NCBI RefSeq assembly: GCF_018070575.1
Contig: NZ_JAGPXN010000024.1
Location: 1-64,000 of the forward strand
Length of the DNA: 64,000 nt
Reading direction: 5' to 3'
Source of the DNA: Micromonospora sp. C31
GTDB taxonomy: Bacteria; Actinomycetota; Actinomycetes; Mycobacteriales; Micromonosporaceae
Shown here one piece after another: positions 8,581-17,302 of this stretch. Positions within the stretch are counted from its first letter, which is position 1. Every line of letters begins with the position of its first letter. A program made the translations under genes and the position numbers. The notes beneath the pieces were generated by a model. The model ran no database searches. It was given only the letters and a program-made list of their open reading frames with translations, and had not been told where the DNA came from.

Positions 8581-9963
8581 TCACGAGAACTGCGCGAAGA
8601 ACCGCCAGATCTCACCCTTGGTCCAGGTGGTAACGCCACTCTCGGCGTACGTCCCGTCCACCGGCCCGGGCATGTGACCGTTGTCGAACGCGGCCCACTG
8701 GACCGGGTAGCCGGCCCTGCAGCCGGAGTAGGCGGTCGTGACGTGCGTACGGCTGCCCGGCCCCGGCTCGGGCGGGTTCTGGGCGGCGCAACCGTTGTTC
8801 CGGACGAACGTATCGCGCAACGAACGCCCCTGCGAGATGTTCAGGACGTTGTCCGAGATGCCGTGCAGCCCGAAGTACGCGATGGGCTGCGTACCACCGC
8901 TACACCCGCTGATCTGTGCGCCGGCGATGACCGCGACCGCCCGGAAGACAGTGGCCCGGGCGCAGGCGAGCGCATAGCTCATGCCGCCGCCCCAACTGAA
9001 GCCGAGGGCGAACCGCTGCCTCGGGTTGACGCAGAGGTCGCTCTCGATCCGTCTGATCGTGTCGTCGACGAAGGTGACGTCCTCACCGCCGGCGTTGCCC
9101 CAGCCGTTGCCGATTCCCTGGGGCGCGACCAGGATCGCGCTGTTGTTCGACTGTTCCTGCTGCCCGTAGTAGGACCAGGCCGTCCCACTGGTGCCGCCCG
9201 AGGAGATCTCCTGCATGGTGCCGCCACGCCAGTGGAACGCGAAGATCAGCCGGTAGGGCTTGGTGCTGTCGTAGTTGGCGGGCACCCGCAGGATGAAGGA
9301 GCGGCTCCTGCCGTTGCTCTGAATCGTGTGCGTGCCGCTGGACAGCGTCGGGGCCCTACCGCACCCGGTGCCTCCCGGCGGCGGATCGTCGCTGCCCGCG
9401 CGGACAAGCTGCCACTGCTGGTTGGCCCCGTTCCAGTCGGAGTACTGCACGATGTTCCCACCGTCGGCGGTGGAGGCACCCTGCACCTCCACGACCTTGC
9501 CGCTGTGCCGGCTGATCAGGCGGACGTGACCGCCGTCCGAGTCCGCGAGCCGAAACTGCTGGTTCGTCGCGTTGTTGTCGGACCACTGCACGATCGCCCC
9601 GCCGTCGGCAGTCGACCAGTTGTGCACATCGAGGACCTTGCCGGAGTGCCGGGACTTCAGCCTGTAGTAGCCGCCACCCGAGTCCAGGAACTGCCACTGC
9701 TGGTTGGCCCCGCCGTTCCGGGTCCACTGGCTGATCCGCGCACCGTCGTTGGTGGCCGAGGCGTAGAGGTCCAGCGCCTTGCCGCTGTTCCTGTTCACCA
9801 GGACGTACCAGGCGTTGGTGTCCACGGTCGCCGCGGCCGCGGGGGCCGCGTTCACGGCGACCATCGTGCCGGCCGCGATGACCGCCGCAGCCGCCGCGGC
9901 CAGCCCTGACCGCCAGCGATGCCTCGATGGAAGGGCGGGACGAGCCGCACCGATGGCACTCAT
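8581..9963 (-). CDS. Secreted CBM13-esterase (PHB depolymerase/feruloyl-esterase type)
   Basis: A 460-aa secreted protein. Residues 1-45 are a signal peptide (twin-Arg-like HRWRSG, a long Ala-rich core, then APAAAA). Residues about 48-190 are a ricin-type beta-trefoil (CBM13) with three QxW repeats (NQQWQF, NQQFRL, NQQWQL). After a short linker (SDDPPPGGTG), residues about 195-460 form an alpha/beta-hydrolase of the LpqC/PHB-depolymerase esterase group, with the nucleophile elbow GFSWGGG (Ser323). Such enzymes release feruloyl or acetyl groups from xylan. ATG 9963 follows AGAGGAG. The next gene upstream is a xylanase with the same CBM, so the pair likely works together on plant cell walls. 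Confidence 0.9.
   Translation of the reverse strand: MSAIGAARPALPSRHRWRSGLAAAAAAVIAAGTMVAVNAAPAAAATVDTNAWYVLVNRNSGKALDLYASATNDGARISQWTRNGGANQQWQFLDSGGGYYRLKSRHSGKVLDVHNWSTADGGAIVQWSDNNATNQQFRLADSDGGHVRLISRHSGKVVEVQGASTADGGNIVQYSDWNGANQQWQLVRAGSDDPPPGGTGCGRAPTLSSGTHTIQSNGRSRSFILRVPANYDSTKPYRLIFAFHWRGGTMQEISSGGTSGTAWSYYGQQEQSNNSAILVAPQGIGNGWGNAGGEDVTFVDDTIRRIESDLCVNPRQRFALGFSWGGGMSYALACARATVFRAVAVIAGAQISGCSGGTQPIAYFGLHGISDNVLNISQGRSLRDTFVRNNGCAAQNPPEPGPGSRTHVTTAYSGCRAGYPVQWAAFDNGHMPGPVDGTYAESGVTTWTKGEIWRFFAQFS
9396..9825. repeat. CBM13-coding direct repeat, copy 1
   Basis: This 430-bp segment aligns without gaps to 10160-10589 and encodes the CBM13 domain at the N-terminal side of the esterase. 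Long stretches differ at only scattered bases, far closer than expected for two separately evolving domains. See the partner copy. Confidence 0.85.
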
Positions 9964-10154
9964 GGTCCACTCCTCTGGTCGGGGTCACCCGCGAGCGGAA
10001 CGCAGGCGGATGGCCTGGGGTGCCTGCCGACGTCCGGCGTCGGCACGGTGTTCGTCGTACGGGTGCGATGCGGCCACCGGCGCGTGTCCCTGGCCGGTTG
10101 CCCGCCTGCGGTGGCGCGAACGGATGCCGTCCGCGCCACCTGACGGAAGACCAG

Positions 10155-11621
10155 CTAACCGATACGGATCAGTTGCCATTGCTGGTTGTTGCCGCCCCAG
10201 TCGGTGTACTGGACGACGTTCGCCCCGTCGCTGGTGGACGCGCCCTGCACCTCCACGGCCTTGCCGCTGTTGCGGTTGATCACACGCACGTAACCTCCGG
10301 CCGATTCGGCGAGCCGGAACTGCTGGTTCGTGCCGTTGCCGTCGCTCCACTGCACGATCGCGGCGGCGTCGGAGGTGGAGAAGTTGTAGACGTCCAGCAC
10401 CTTGCCGGAGTGCCGGGACTTCAACCGGTAGTAGCCACCACCCGAGTCCACGAACTGCCACTGCTGGTTCGCCCCGCCGTTCCGCGTCCACTGGCTGATC
10501 CGCGCACCGTCATTGGTCGCGAGGTTGTACACGTCCAACGCCTTGCCACTGTTCCGGTTCACCAGCAGATACCAGGCACTGGTGTCCACCGGCAGGCCCG
10601 GTGGCGGCGTGGAGGGCGGGTTACCGCCCTCGTTGAGGGCATTGAGGACGGCGGTGTACGCCGGCTTCTTGTTGCCCGATCGATCGAAGAGCAGGGCGTC
10701 GTCGGTGCCGCGCCAGGAGTCGCTGTCCCGCACACCCCACACGGTGATGCCGTTGCAGCGCGAGACGGCCAGACAGGAGCGCGTGACCGCGGCGTAGATG
10801 TTGGCCTGGTTGGCGCCCTTCATGACGTCGAGCTCGGTGATCTGCACGTCGACCCCGAGGTCGGCGAAGCGCTGCAGATTGGCCTGGTAGTCGCCCGGGA
10901 GCGAGGTGCCCAGGTGGGACTGGAAACCGACGCAGTCGATCGGCACGCCCCGGGCCTTGAAGTCCCGCACCATGTTGTAGACACCGGTCGACTTCGCGTT
11001 GACGCCGTCGGTGTTGTAGTCGTTGTAGCACAACTTCGCACCGGGATCGGCCGCCCTGGCGGCGCGGAACGCCGCCTCGATCCAGTCGTTGCCCGTGCGC
11101 TGCAGGTTGGAGTCACGCCGTCCGCCGCCGCCACCGTCGGCGAACGCCTCGTTGACCACGTCCCAGGAGTGGATCTGGCCTCGGAAGTGGCTGGCCACCT
11201 GGGTGACATGGTTGATCGCGGCGTTGCGCAACGCGCTACCGGAGAGGCTCTGCGCCCAACCCGGTTGCTGCGCGTGCCAGAGCAGGGCGTGACCCCGCAC
11301 GCTCATGCCGTTGGCCCGGGCGTGACTGACGAGACGATCGCCGCCGGTGTAGCTGAACCGGCCCTGCTGGGGCTCGGTGGCGTCCCACTTCATCTCGTTC
11401 TCGGCGACGACGCTGTTGAACTCGCGGTTGAGGATGCCGACGTACTGGCTGTCGGAGAGCTTGCCCGTCGCGACGGCCGCGCCGAAGTAGCGACCCTTCT
11501 CGGCCGCGGACGCTTTCAGGGTGGTTCCGGCGCTGGCCGTGGAGTCCAGCGTCGCCGTCATACCCGCGGTCAGCGCCACGGCGAGGGCCATCGCCGACAG
11601 CAGGGTTCTCTTGGATGTCAT
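10155..11621 (-). CDS. Endo-1,4-beta-xylanase, GH10 with C-terminal CBM13
   Basis: A 488-aa secreted xylanase that cuts internal beta-1,4-xylosidic bonds. Residues 1-31 are a signal peptide. Residues about 36-340 are the GH10 barrel, with the acid/base Glu158 in WDVVNEA and the nucleophile Glu263 in ITELDV; the HALLWHAQ motif is also present. A Gly/Pro linker leads to a C-terminal ricin-type CBM13 (about 352-488) with three QxW repeats. This order matches the well-known Streptomyces FXYN-type xylanases. ATG 11621 is the first codon of the signal peptide. Upstream lies a TTGACG -35-like box at 11893-11898 (minus strand) next to a lac-operator-like site, so sugar-responsive repression is likely. 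Confidence 0.95.
   Translation of the reverse strand: MTSKRTLLSAMALAVALTAGMTATLDSTASAGTTLKASAAEKGRYFGAAVATGKLSDSQYVGILNREFNSVVAENEMKWDATEPQQGRFSYTGGDRLVSHARANGMSVRGHALLWHAQQPGWAQSLSGSALRNAAINHVTQVASHFRGQIHSWDVVNEAFADGGGGGRRDSNLQRTGNDWIEAAFRAARAADPGAKLCYNDYNTDGVNAKSTGVYNMVRDFKARGVPIDCVGFQSHLGTSLPGDYQANLQRFADLGVDVQITELDVMKGANQANIYAAVTRSCLAVSRCNGITVWGVRDSDSWRGTDDALLFDRSGNKKPAYTAVLNALNEGGNPPSTPPPGLPVDTSAWYLLVNRNSGKALDVYNLATNDGARISQWTRNGGANQQWQFVDSGGGYYRLKSRHSGKVLDVYNFSTSDAAAIVQWSDGNGTNQQFRLAESAGGYVRVINRNSGKAVEVQGASTSDGANVVQYTDWGGNNQQWQLIRIG
10160..10589. repeat. CBM13-coding direct repeat, copy 2
   Basis: Encodes the C-terminal CBM13 domain of the xylanase and pairs with 9396-9825. Because one copy is N-terminal in its protein and the other is C-terminal, the domain has been shuffled or homogenised between adjacent genes. 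Confidence 0.85.
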
Positions 11622-11872
11622 GGCGTTCCTGTCCAGTCATCAATACCGGTGGTGGTGATGTGCCAGTTGGCTCGGGAAGCCGGCCCGGAACGGCGGGCGC
11701 GGCTCGGGGACGGTCAGTGAGGTGGACGGCACCGACACCGGCAGTCCGGTCGCTGTCGCCAGCGGATGTCCTGAGGTGACGTCCGCATGCCCTGGGGGAC
11801 GTCACGATCGCGAGGTCGACCAGCGAGGGCCCGCCCGGTGAGCCGTGGCCGCAGTCAGCCTCGACATCGAGG

Positions 11873-11886
11873 GTGAGCGATAACAT
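11873..11886 (-). promoter_or_regulatory. lac-operator-like site upstream of the xylanase
   Basis: GTGAGCGATAACAT resembles half of the lac operator and the sites of LacI-family regulators that control sugar-degrading genes in actinomycetes. It lies about 250 bp upstream of the xylanase start and just downstream of a possible -35 box TTGACG (11893-11898, minus strand). The long leader to the start codon is a weakness of this model. Confidence 0.5.
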
Positions 11887-12037
11887 TGCCTTCGTCAAGA
11901 CGTGACTAATCATCAATTCCTCAGCCCCACGACGCGCTCATCCGTCAGGACCGCCCAGCCGCTTGGTCACCTCTGCCTCACGAGACGCTCGACGAGCCGG
12001 ATGGGATCGCTACCGCGGATGCGACCGGCTGCGGCTC

Positions 12038-12051
12038 TGTTATCGCTCACA
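12038..12051 (+). promoter_or_regulatory. Second lac-operator-like site, inverted
   Basis: TGTTATCGCTCACA repeats the 13-base core of the site at 11874-11886 in the opposite orientation, about 150 bp further from the xylanase. Paired sites at this spacing suit DNA looping by a tetrameric LacI-type repressor (inference). Confidence 0.45.
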
Positions 12052-12514
12052 GCCGACCGGTCCGGGCGGGCGCGTTGCGACCTGAGCAGCCCGCGTCGCC
12101 TGACCAGCATGTACGAGACCGTGCTGCGCGAGGCCACCGCTCCTGATGACCTGACCAAATGGGCACGCCCGGCTCAACCCGGACACCTCACCCGAACTGA
12201 TCACCCAGGCGGGTCCGCCAGATGACTCACGTGCTGGCAGCGAAGCTGCCGACGACCTGAACCGGAATGGACGCAAGTTGGCGCTGCCCAGACCATCGTG
12301 CAGGCCCTCGCCGCCTTGGCGGTCGTCGAAGTCTCCTACCCGGTCGTCGCCCTCGCGACGTACGAGCGCCGGATCGAGGTGTTGACCCACGACGGGGCCC
12401 GGCGCCGTGCAGGTGATCAACAGCATCCTGCCGCTTCGTGAGCTGTCCCCGGTGATGTTCTGGCTGCTGCCTCCTGCTCTGCTTGCTACCGTCGCGACCC
12501 CGCCACCCGCACAG
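12052..12514. other. Region without a confident gene
   Basis: Short coding-like islands can be read in different plus-strand frames: MYETVLREATAPDDLTKW around 12110-12163, then ARLNPDTSPELITQ in another frame, then LAVVEVSYPVVALATYERR near 12320-12380. They could be pieces of a decayed gene, but none is recognised. No complete gene, RNA or terminator was seen. Confidence 0.35.
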
Positions 12515-13141
12515 TCAGATCAGGCCCTCGCGCACCGCGTACGCCACCGCGTGGGTGCGGTTGCGCAGCTGGAACCGTGTGGTGATGTCGTGCAGCACGT
12601 TCTTGACGGTCCGCTCCGAGTAGCTGAGCCGGGTGGCCACCTCCCGGGTGTCCATTCCATCGGCGACCAGCCGCAGCACCTGGTTCTCGCGGTGGGACAG
12701 CCCGTTGACGTCGATGCCGCGCGGGGCGAGCACCGTCTGCTGCAAGCGGGTGACCTGCTTGACCAGCCGGCCGAGCACTTCCGGCGGCATCGCGGCACCC
12801 CCAGAGGCGGTGCTGACGACAAGCTGCGCCAGCCGGTGGCTGGTCGCCTCGGCCCGGGTGGCGAGGGCGCGTACCCCCAGTTCCACGGCGGGGATCAGGG
12901 CCGTGTCCGACTCGACGGCGGCGACCAGCACGAAGCGCCGGCAGCCCAGCCGGCGGACCGCCCGGATCAGGTCCAGTGCCTCCTGGTCGAGCGCGTCGGC
13001 GGCGACCACGCCGACGGTCTCGGCGGTGATGCGATCCTCGGAGACGACCTCGATCTCCATCCGCCCACGCAGGGCCGCGGTGATGCCGGCCGTGGAGATC
13101 GGATCGGGGGTACGAATGTGTGCCTGCGCACGTCCGGTCAT
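12515..13141 (-). CDS. LuxR-type (NarL/FixJ-like) DNA-binding regulator
   Basis: A 208-aa protein. The C-terminal 65 residues are a LuxR helix-turn-helix (LSHRENQVLRLVADGMDTRE, then VATRLSYSERTVKNVLHDI). The N-terminal domain looks like a receiver but lacks a clear phospho-acceptor Asp pocket, so control by classical phosphorylation is doubtful. It is a paralogue of the regulator at 35840-36526 inside the eCIS locus: both share DPIS near the start and (L)SYSER(T/S)(V/I)KN in the recognition helix region. It is divergent from the AfsR-like gene, with a perfect palindrome in the gap. A role in eCIS control is inferred from the paralogy. Confidence 0.88.
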   Translation of the reverse strand: MTGRAQAHIRTPDPISTAGITAALRGRMEIEVVSEDRITAETVGVVAADALDQEALDLIRAVRRLGCRRFVLVAAVESDTALIPAVELGVRALATRAEATSHRLAQLVVSTASGGAAMPPEVLGRLVKQVTRLQQTVLAPRGIDVNGLSHRENQVLRLVADGMDTREVATRLSYSERTVKNVLHDITTRFQLRNRTHAVAYAVREGLI

Positions 13142-13378
13142 GACGGTTCCTTACTGGTGGTCGAACGAGCATCGGGGTGTGCGACACGGTCGCCGGGTTG
13201 CGAACCGGCGGTCGGGCCGTGGAGTGGTGGTGTCTCGCGTGACGGGCGGGACCAGCAGGCGGTGGTGGTCCTACCCGCCCTCGAACGGTAGAGAACCCGG
13301 CGGCCCGGGGACTGGCGGCGGACTGGACGCGACCGGACGGGGAACTGTCCGTCACCTCCCCTGTCATCGAGCTGCGGA

Positions 13379-13396
13379 GTTGCCCGTCCGGGCAAC
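13379..13396. promoter_or_regulatory. Perfect palindrome in the LuxR/AfsR divergent region
   Basis: GTTGCCCGTCCGGGCAAC has 8-bp arms and a 2-bp centre. It lies midway between the LuxR gene start (13141) and the AfsR-like start (13583). The half-site GTTGCCC recurs upstream of several eCIS genes (33602, 33646 inverted, 34395, 38761 inverted), which suggests a common regulator. Confidence 0.5.
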
Positions 13397-13582
13397 GACG
13401 GGTATGACGGGCACCGGCAGGAACCGGCAGAACGACTACCCGGGCGGGCGCTGCCCGGTGCGTCTACTCTCGACTGTCGCTACGGGCCGAACTGGTGGAT
13501 CATGGTCGCCTGACCCCGAACCGGCAGAATCACTCGTTGGTGGTGGCCGACCGAGCCGCGCGGGCGAACAGGGGAACCGGAG

Positions 13583-16500
13583 ATGGCGGAAGACGGCGCT
13601 GAGCTGAGGCTCCGGCGGTTGCGCGCCGGGCTGACCCAGGAAGGGTTGGCCCATCGGGCGGGGATCAGCGTCCGGGCGGTACGGGACATCGAACAGGGTC
13701 GGGTACGCACTCCCCGCCCGGAGTCACTGCGCCGTATCGCCGAGGCCGTCGGCCCGCCCGCTCCGGAGCCACCCGGCTCGGAGCCGCCCGGCGGGACGGG
13801 GTCGCTGCGCATCGGGGTGCTCGGTCCGTTGACCCTGCGGGTGGGCGCGGAGCCGGTCGCGCTGGGCTCGGGACGGCAGCGGATGCTACTCGGTCTGCTC
13901 GCCCTGCATCCGGAGACGACCATCTCCCGGCAGGAGATCGTCGACGTCCTCTGGGGCCACGATCCGCCGGACAGCTGCCTGAACCTGGTGCACACCTACG
14001 TCGCCCGGCTCCGCCGGACGCTCGTCCATCCCGGCGGCGGGACGAGCGGCAGGGCGAACGGCATTGCCGGGGCGGGCGGGAGCGGTGGGGCGACCAGTGA
14101 CGGCGGCACAACGATCGTGCACGCCGCCGGCGGCTACCAGCTGCGCGTCGGCCCCAGGCAGCTCGACCTGACCCGGTTCACCGCCCTGATCGGTCGGGCC
14201 GAGGGCAGTGTGGCCGGTGACCTAGCGAGCCTGGACCGCCTGGCCGAGGCGCTGGCCCTGTGGCGGGGACCGGTCCTGACCGACCTCGGGCCGGGCCTGG
14301 CCCAGCATCCGACCGCCGCCGCCCTGAACCGCCGCCGGATCGCCACCGCCGTCACCTACGCCACGCTCGCCTTGGAGCTGGGCCTGCCGGACCGGGCGGT
14401 CCGCGAACTCAGCGCGGTGGCCAGCCACGAGCCGCTGCACGAACAGGTGCACGCCCGGCTGATGCTCGCCCTCGCCGCCTGCGGCCAGCAGGCCCGGGCG
14501 CTGGCCCTGCACCGGAAACTACGGGACCGCCTCGCCGACCAGCTCGGGGTTGAGCCCGGCCCGGAGCTGCGCGAGGCGCAGCTGCGCATCCTCCGGCAGG
14601 ACCTGCCGGTGATCGTGCCTCGGGTCGCGACCGCCGCCTCGCCGCCGCCCCGGCCGGTCGAGCCGGCACCGCCCCGGATGCCCGACCACCGGCCGCCGGC
14701 CCAACTGCCGGCCGACGTCGCGCACTTCACCGGCCGGAGCAGCCAGATTGCCGCCCTCGACACCCTGCTGGCCGCGTCGGCGGGCGCCAGCGGGCCGGTC
14801 GTCGTCGCCACGATCACGGGTATGGCCGGGGTGGGCAAGACCGCTCTGGCGGTGCACTGGGCCCACCGGGTGCGGCAGCACTTCCCGGACGGGCAGCTCT
14901 ACGTCAACCTGCGGGGCTACTCGACGGCCAACCCGGTCCGCGAGGGCGAGGCGCTCGCCGGATTCCTGCACGCGCTGGGCGTGCCGGCCGAGCAGATCCC
15001 GGTCGACCCGAGCCAGGCCGCCGCGCTGCTGCGTACCCTGCTCGACGGTCGCCGGATGCTGCTGGTGCTCGACAACGCGGCGAGCGCCGACCAGGTCCGA
15101 CCGCTGCTGCCCGGCACCCCCGGCTGCCTGGCACTGGTCACCAGCCGGGACCGGCTCAGTGGGCTGGTCGCGATCGACGGCGCGCGCCGCATCGCCCTCG
15201 ACGTGCTCACCGGGGCCGAGGCCAGCGCCCTGCTGACCCGGATCATCCCTGCCGACCAGGTGGCCGCCGCCCCGGCCGAGATCGCCGAACTGGCGGAGGT
15301 GTGCGCCCGGTTGCCGCTGGCACTGCGGATCGCCGCCGCCGACCTCATCGACCATCCGGGGCGGCCGATCAGCGCGCACACCGCCCGGCTCAGCGCCGGC
15401 AACCAGCTCGCCGGGCTGCGGGTCGAGGGGGACGACCAGGCCGCCGTCCGGGCGGCCTTCGACCTGTCGTACGCGGCGCTGCCCCCCTCGACCCGCCGGC
15501 TCTTCCGGCTGCTCGGGCCGGCTCCCGGGGCGGACGTGACCGTACCGGCGGCCGCCGCCGTCGCCGCGGTCGACGAGGCCTCGGCCGCCCGGGAGCTGGA
15601 CCGGCTCGCCGCCGCGCACCTGGTGCAGCAGCCCCGCACCGGCCGGTACACCTTCCACGACCTGCTGCGGATCTACGCGGTGGAGCGGGCCACCGCCGAG
15701 GACCCGGCACCGGAGCTGCGCGCGGCCACCCGGCGGCTCTACGCCTGGTGCCAACGACGCGCCGACGCCGCCGCAGCAGCGATCTATCCGCAGATGGTGC
15801 GCCTGCCGTCGAGCAGGGACGTCGGCACCGCCGACGCGGCGGGGTTCGCCTCGACCGGCGAGGCGATGGCCTGGCTGGAGGCGGAACGCACCAACCTGGT
15901 CCGGGTCGTCGCGCACGCCGCCGAGCACGCGGACCCAGCCGCCTGGCGGATCCCCGACGCGTTGCGCGGGTACTACCAGTTCCGCCCGCACAGCGACGGC
16001 TTCCTGGCGGCGACCCACGCGCTGCGCGCCGCCCAGACCGCCGGCGACGAGGCGGGCGAGGCCGCGAGCCGGCTGGGACTGGCCAGCCTGCACCTACGCC
16101 GCAGCGAGTTCCGGGTGGGCCTGGAACACGCGACGGCGATGATCGACGCGGCCACCCGGGCGGACTGGCCCGAAGGGCTGGCGGCGGCGTACGGCACCTG
16201 CGGGTTGGTGCACCTGCGGGCCGGGCGACTGGCCGACGCGGCGGAGCTGACCCGGCGGGCGGTGGAGATCCACGAACGGCTCGGCGGAGCCGAGCGGTTG
16301 AGCACCAGTCTCGGCAACCTCGGGGTCATCTACCGCGACATGGGCCGGCTACGCGAGGCCGAGGAGGTCTTCCGACAGGGGCTGGCGCTGACCCGGCGTA
16401 CCGGCATGCGGATGAACACGGGGATCAGCCTGAGCAACCTCGGCGACGTCGAGCACGCTCTCGGCCGGTACGACGACGCCCTGGCCCACCTCGGCGAGGC

Positions 16501-17158
16501 CCTGGAGGTGAGCCGGGAGACCGGTTACCGGCCGACGGAGGTGGAGAGCCTGCGCGGACTGGCCGCGCTGCACGTGAACGCGGACGACCTGGCCCGGGCG
16601 ACCGAACTGGCCGAGGCCGCTCTGGCCCTGGCCGAGTTGGTCGGCGACCCGTCCCAGCAGGCCGCCACCCGTAACGTGCTGGGCATGGTGCACCTGCGGC
16701 GGGGGGACGGCGACGCCGCGGTGGCGGAGCACCGACGGGCGCTGGCGCTGGCCCGGGCCAGCGGCGCCCACGGTGAACAGGCGGAATCGCTGATCGGACT
16801 GGCCGAGGTGCACCGGCGGACCGATCCGACCGAGGCGCTCGCTGTGGCGGGGCAGGCGTGGGAGGTGGCCCAAGCCGCCGGGTACCGGATCTGGGTGGGC
16901 CACGCCCTGGTCACCAGGGCCGAGGCGCTGAGCGCCCGGGATCCGGTGGCGGCGGTACGGACGGCCCGCGACGCGCTGGCGACGCACCGGGAGACCGGCC
17001 ATTTCCTCGGCCGGTTGCGCAGCCTGCGGCTGCTCGCCGGGATCGGCCCGGTCGCCGGCCTCACCGCCGCCGAGCAGACGGCGTACCGGCGGGAGGCCGA
17101 CCGGCTCGACGGCCTCGGCCGGTGGCGCCCCGCCGGCCGGCCGCCCGGCGTCGGGTGA
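13583..17158 (+). CDS. AfsR/SARP-type regulator with N-terminal XRE domain
   Basis: A 1191-aa multidomain activator. Residues about 5-60 are an XRE helix-turn-helix (LTQEGLAHRAGISVRAVRDI). Residues about 75-165 are an OmpR-like winged helix and about 170-340 the BTAD domain, which together define SARPs. An NB-ARC/STAND ATPase follows (about 385-640), with Walker A GMAGVGKTALA and Walker B MLLVLDNA. About 740-1170 is a TPR array (repeated LG.V...LGR..EA units). Such proteins switch on secondary-metabolite or developmental genes after nucleotide-dependent assembly. The start at 13583 gives an XRE domain at the usual position. It sits between one LuxR regulator and the eCIS operon, convergent with the latter. 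Its target is unknown. Confidence 0.93.
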   Translation: MAEDGAELRLRRLRAGLTQEGLAHRAGISVRAVRDIEQGRVRTPRPESLRRIAEAVGPPAPEPPGSEPPGGTGSLRIGVLGPLTLRVGAEPVALGSGRQRMLLGLLALHPETTISRQEIVDVLWGHDPPDSCLNLVHTYVARLRRTLVHPGGGTSGRANGIAGAGGSGGATSDGGTTIVHAAGGYQLRVGPRQLDLTRFTALIGRAEGSVAGDLASLDRLAEALALWRGPVLTDLGPGLAQHPTAAALNRRRIATAVTYATLALELGLPDRAVRELSAVASHEPLHEQVHARLMLALAACGQQARALALHRKLRDRLADQLGVEPGPELREAQLRILRQDLPVIVPRVATAASPPPRPVEPAPPRMPDHRPPAQLPADVAHFTGRSSQIAALDTLLAASAGASGPVVVATITGMAGVGKTALAVHWAHRVRQHFPDGQLYVNLRGYSTANPVREGEALAGFLHALGVPAEQIPVDPSQAAALLRTLLDGRRMLLVLDNAASADQVRPLLPGTPGCLALVTSRDRLSGLVAIDGARRIALDVLTGAEASALLTRIIPADQVAAAPAEIAELAEVCARLPLALRIAAADLIDHPGRPISAHTARLSAGNQLAGLRVEGDDQAAVRAAFDLSYAALPPSTRRLFRLLGPAPGADVTVPAAAAVAAVDEASAARELDRLAAAHLVQQPRTGRYTFHDLLRIYAVERATAEDPAPELRAATRRLYAWCQRRADAAAAAIYPQMVRLPSSRDVGTADAAGFASTGEAMAWLEAERTNLVRVVAHAAEHADPAAWRIPDALRGYYQFRPHSDGFLAATHALRAAQTAGDEAGEAASRLGLASLHLRRSEFRVGLEHATAMIDAATRADWPEGLAAAYGTCGLVHLRAGRLADAAELTRRAVEIHERLGGAERLSTSLGNLGVIYRDMGRLREAEEVFRQGLALTRRTGMRMNTGISLSNLGDVEHALGRYDDALAHLGEALEVSRETGYRPTEVESLRGLAALHVNADDLARATELAEAALALAELVGDPSQQAATRNVLGMVHLRRGDGDAAVAEHRRALALARASGAHGEQAESLIGLAEVHRRTDPTEALAVAGQAWEVAQAAGYRIWVGHALVTRAEALSARDPVAAVRTARDALATHRETGHFLGRLRSLRLLAGIGPVAGLTAAEQTAYRREADRLDGLGRWRPAGRPPGVG

Positions 17159-17183
17159 CGCGGGACGGCCGGCGCGGTGTCGA

Positions 17184-17271
17184 GCCGGTGGGGCCGGCCG
17201 GCGCGGAATCGGTGGAACCGGTCGGTGCCGGCCGGTGGGATCAGCCGACGCGGGGCCGGTGGGGCCGGCCG
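17184..17271. repeat. 17-bp direct repeat in the convergent intergenic region
   Basis: GCCGGTGGGGCCGGCCG occurs exactly at 17184-17200 and 17255-17271, with a partial third copy between. Each copy can fold on its CCGGCCGG palindrome. The region separates the convergent AfsR-like and eCIS transcripts and may act as a terminator. Confidence 0.55.
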
Positions 17272-17302
17272 GGGGTCCACCCGGGCGTCCCGGAACGTTG
17301 CC

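Noticed and set aside
11902..12225. A 107-codon open frame upstream of the xylanase
   Set aside because: No ribosome site, composition like non-coding DNA for most of its length, and it runs through the operator-like sites.
17184..17271. Possible CRISPR-like repeat
   Set aside because: Only two exact copies plus a partial one, no uniform spacers and no cas genes.
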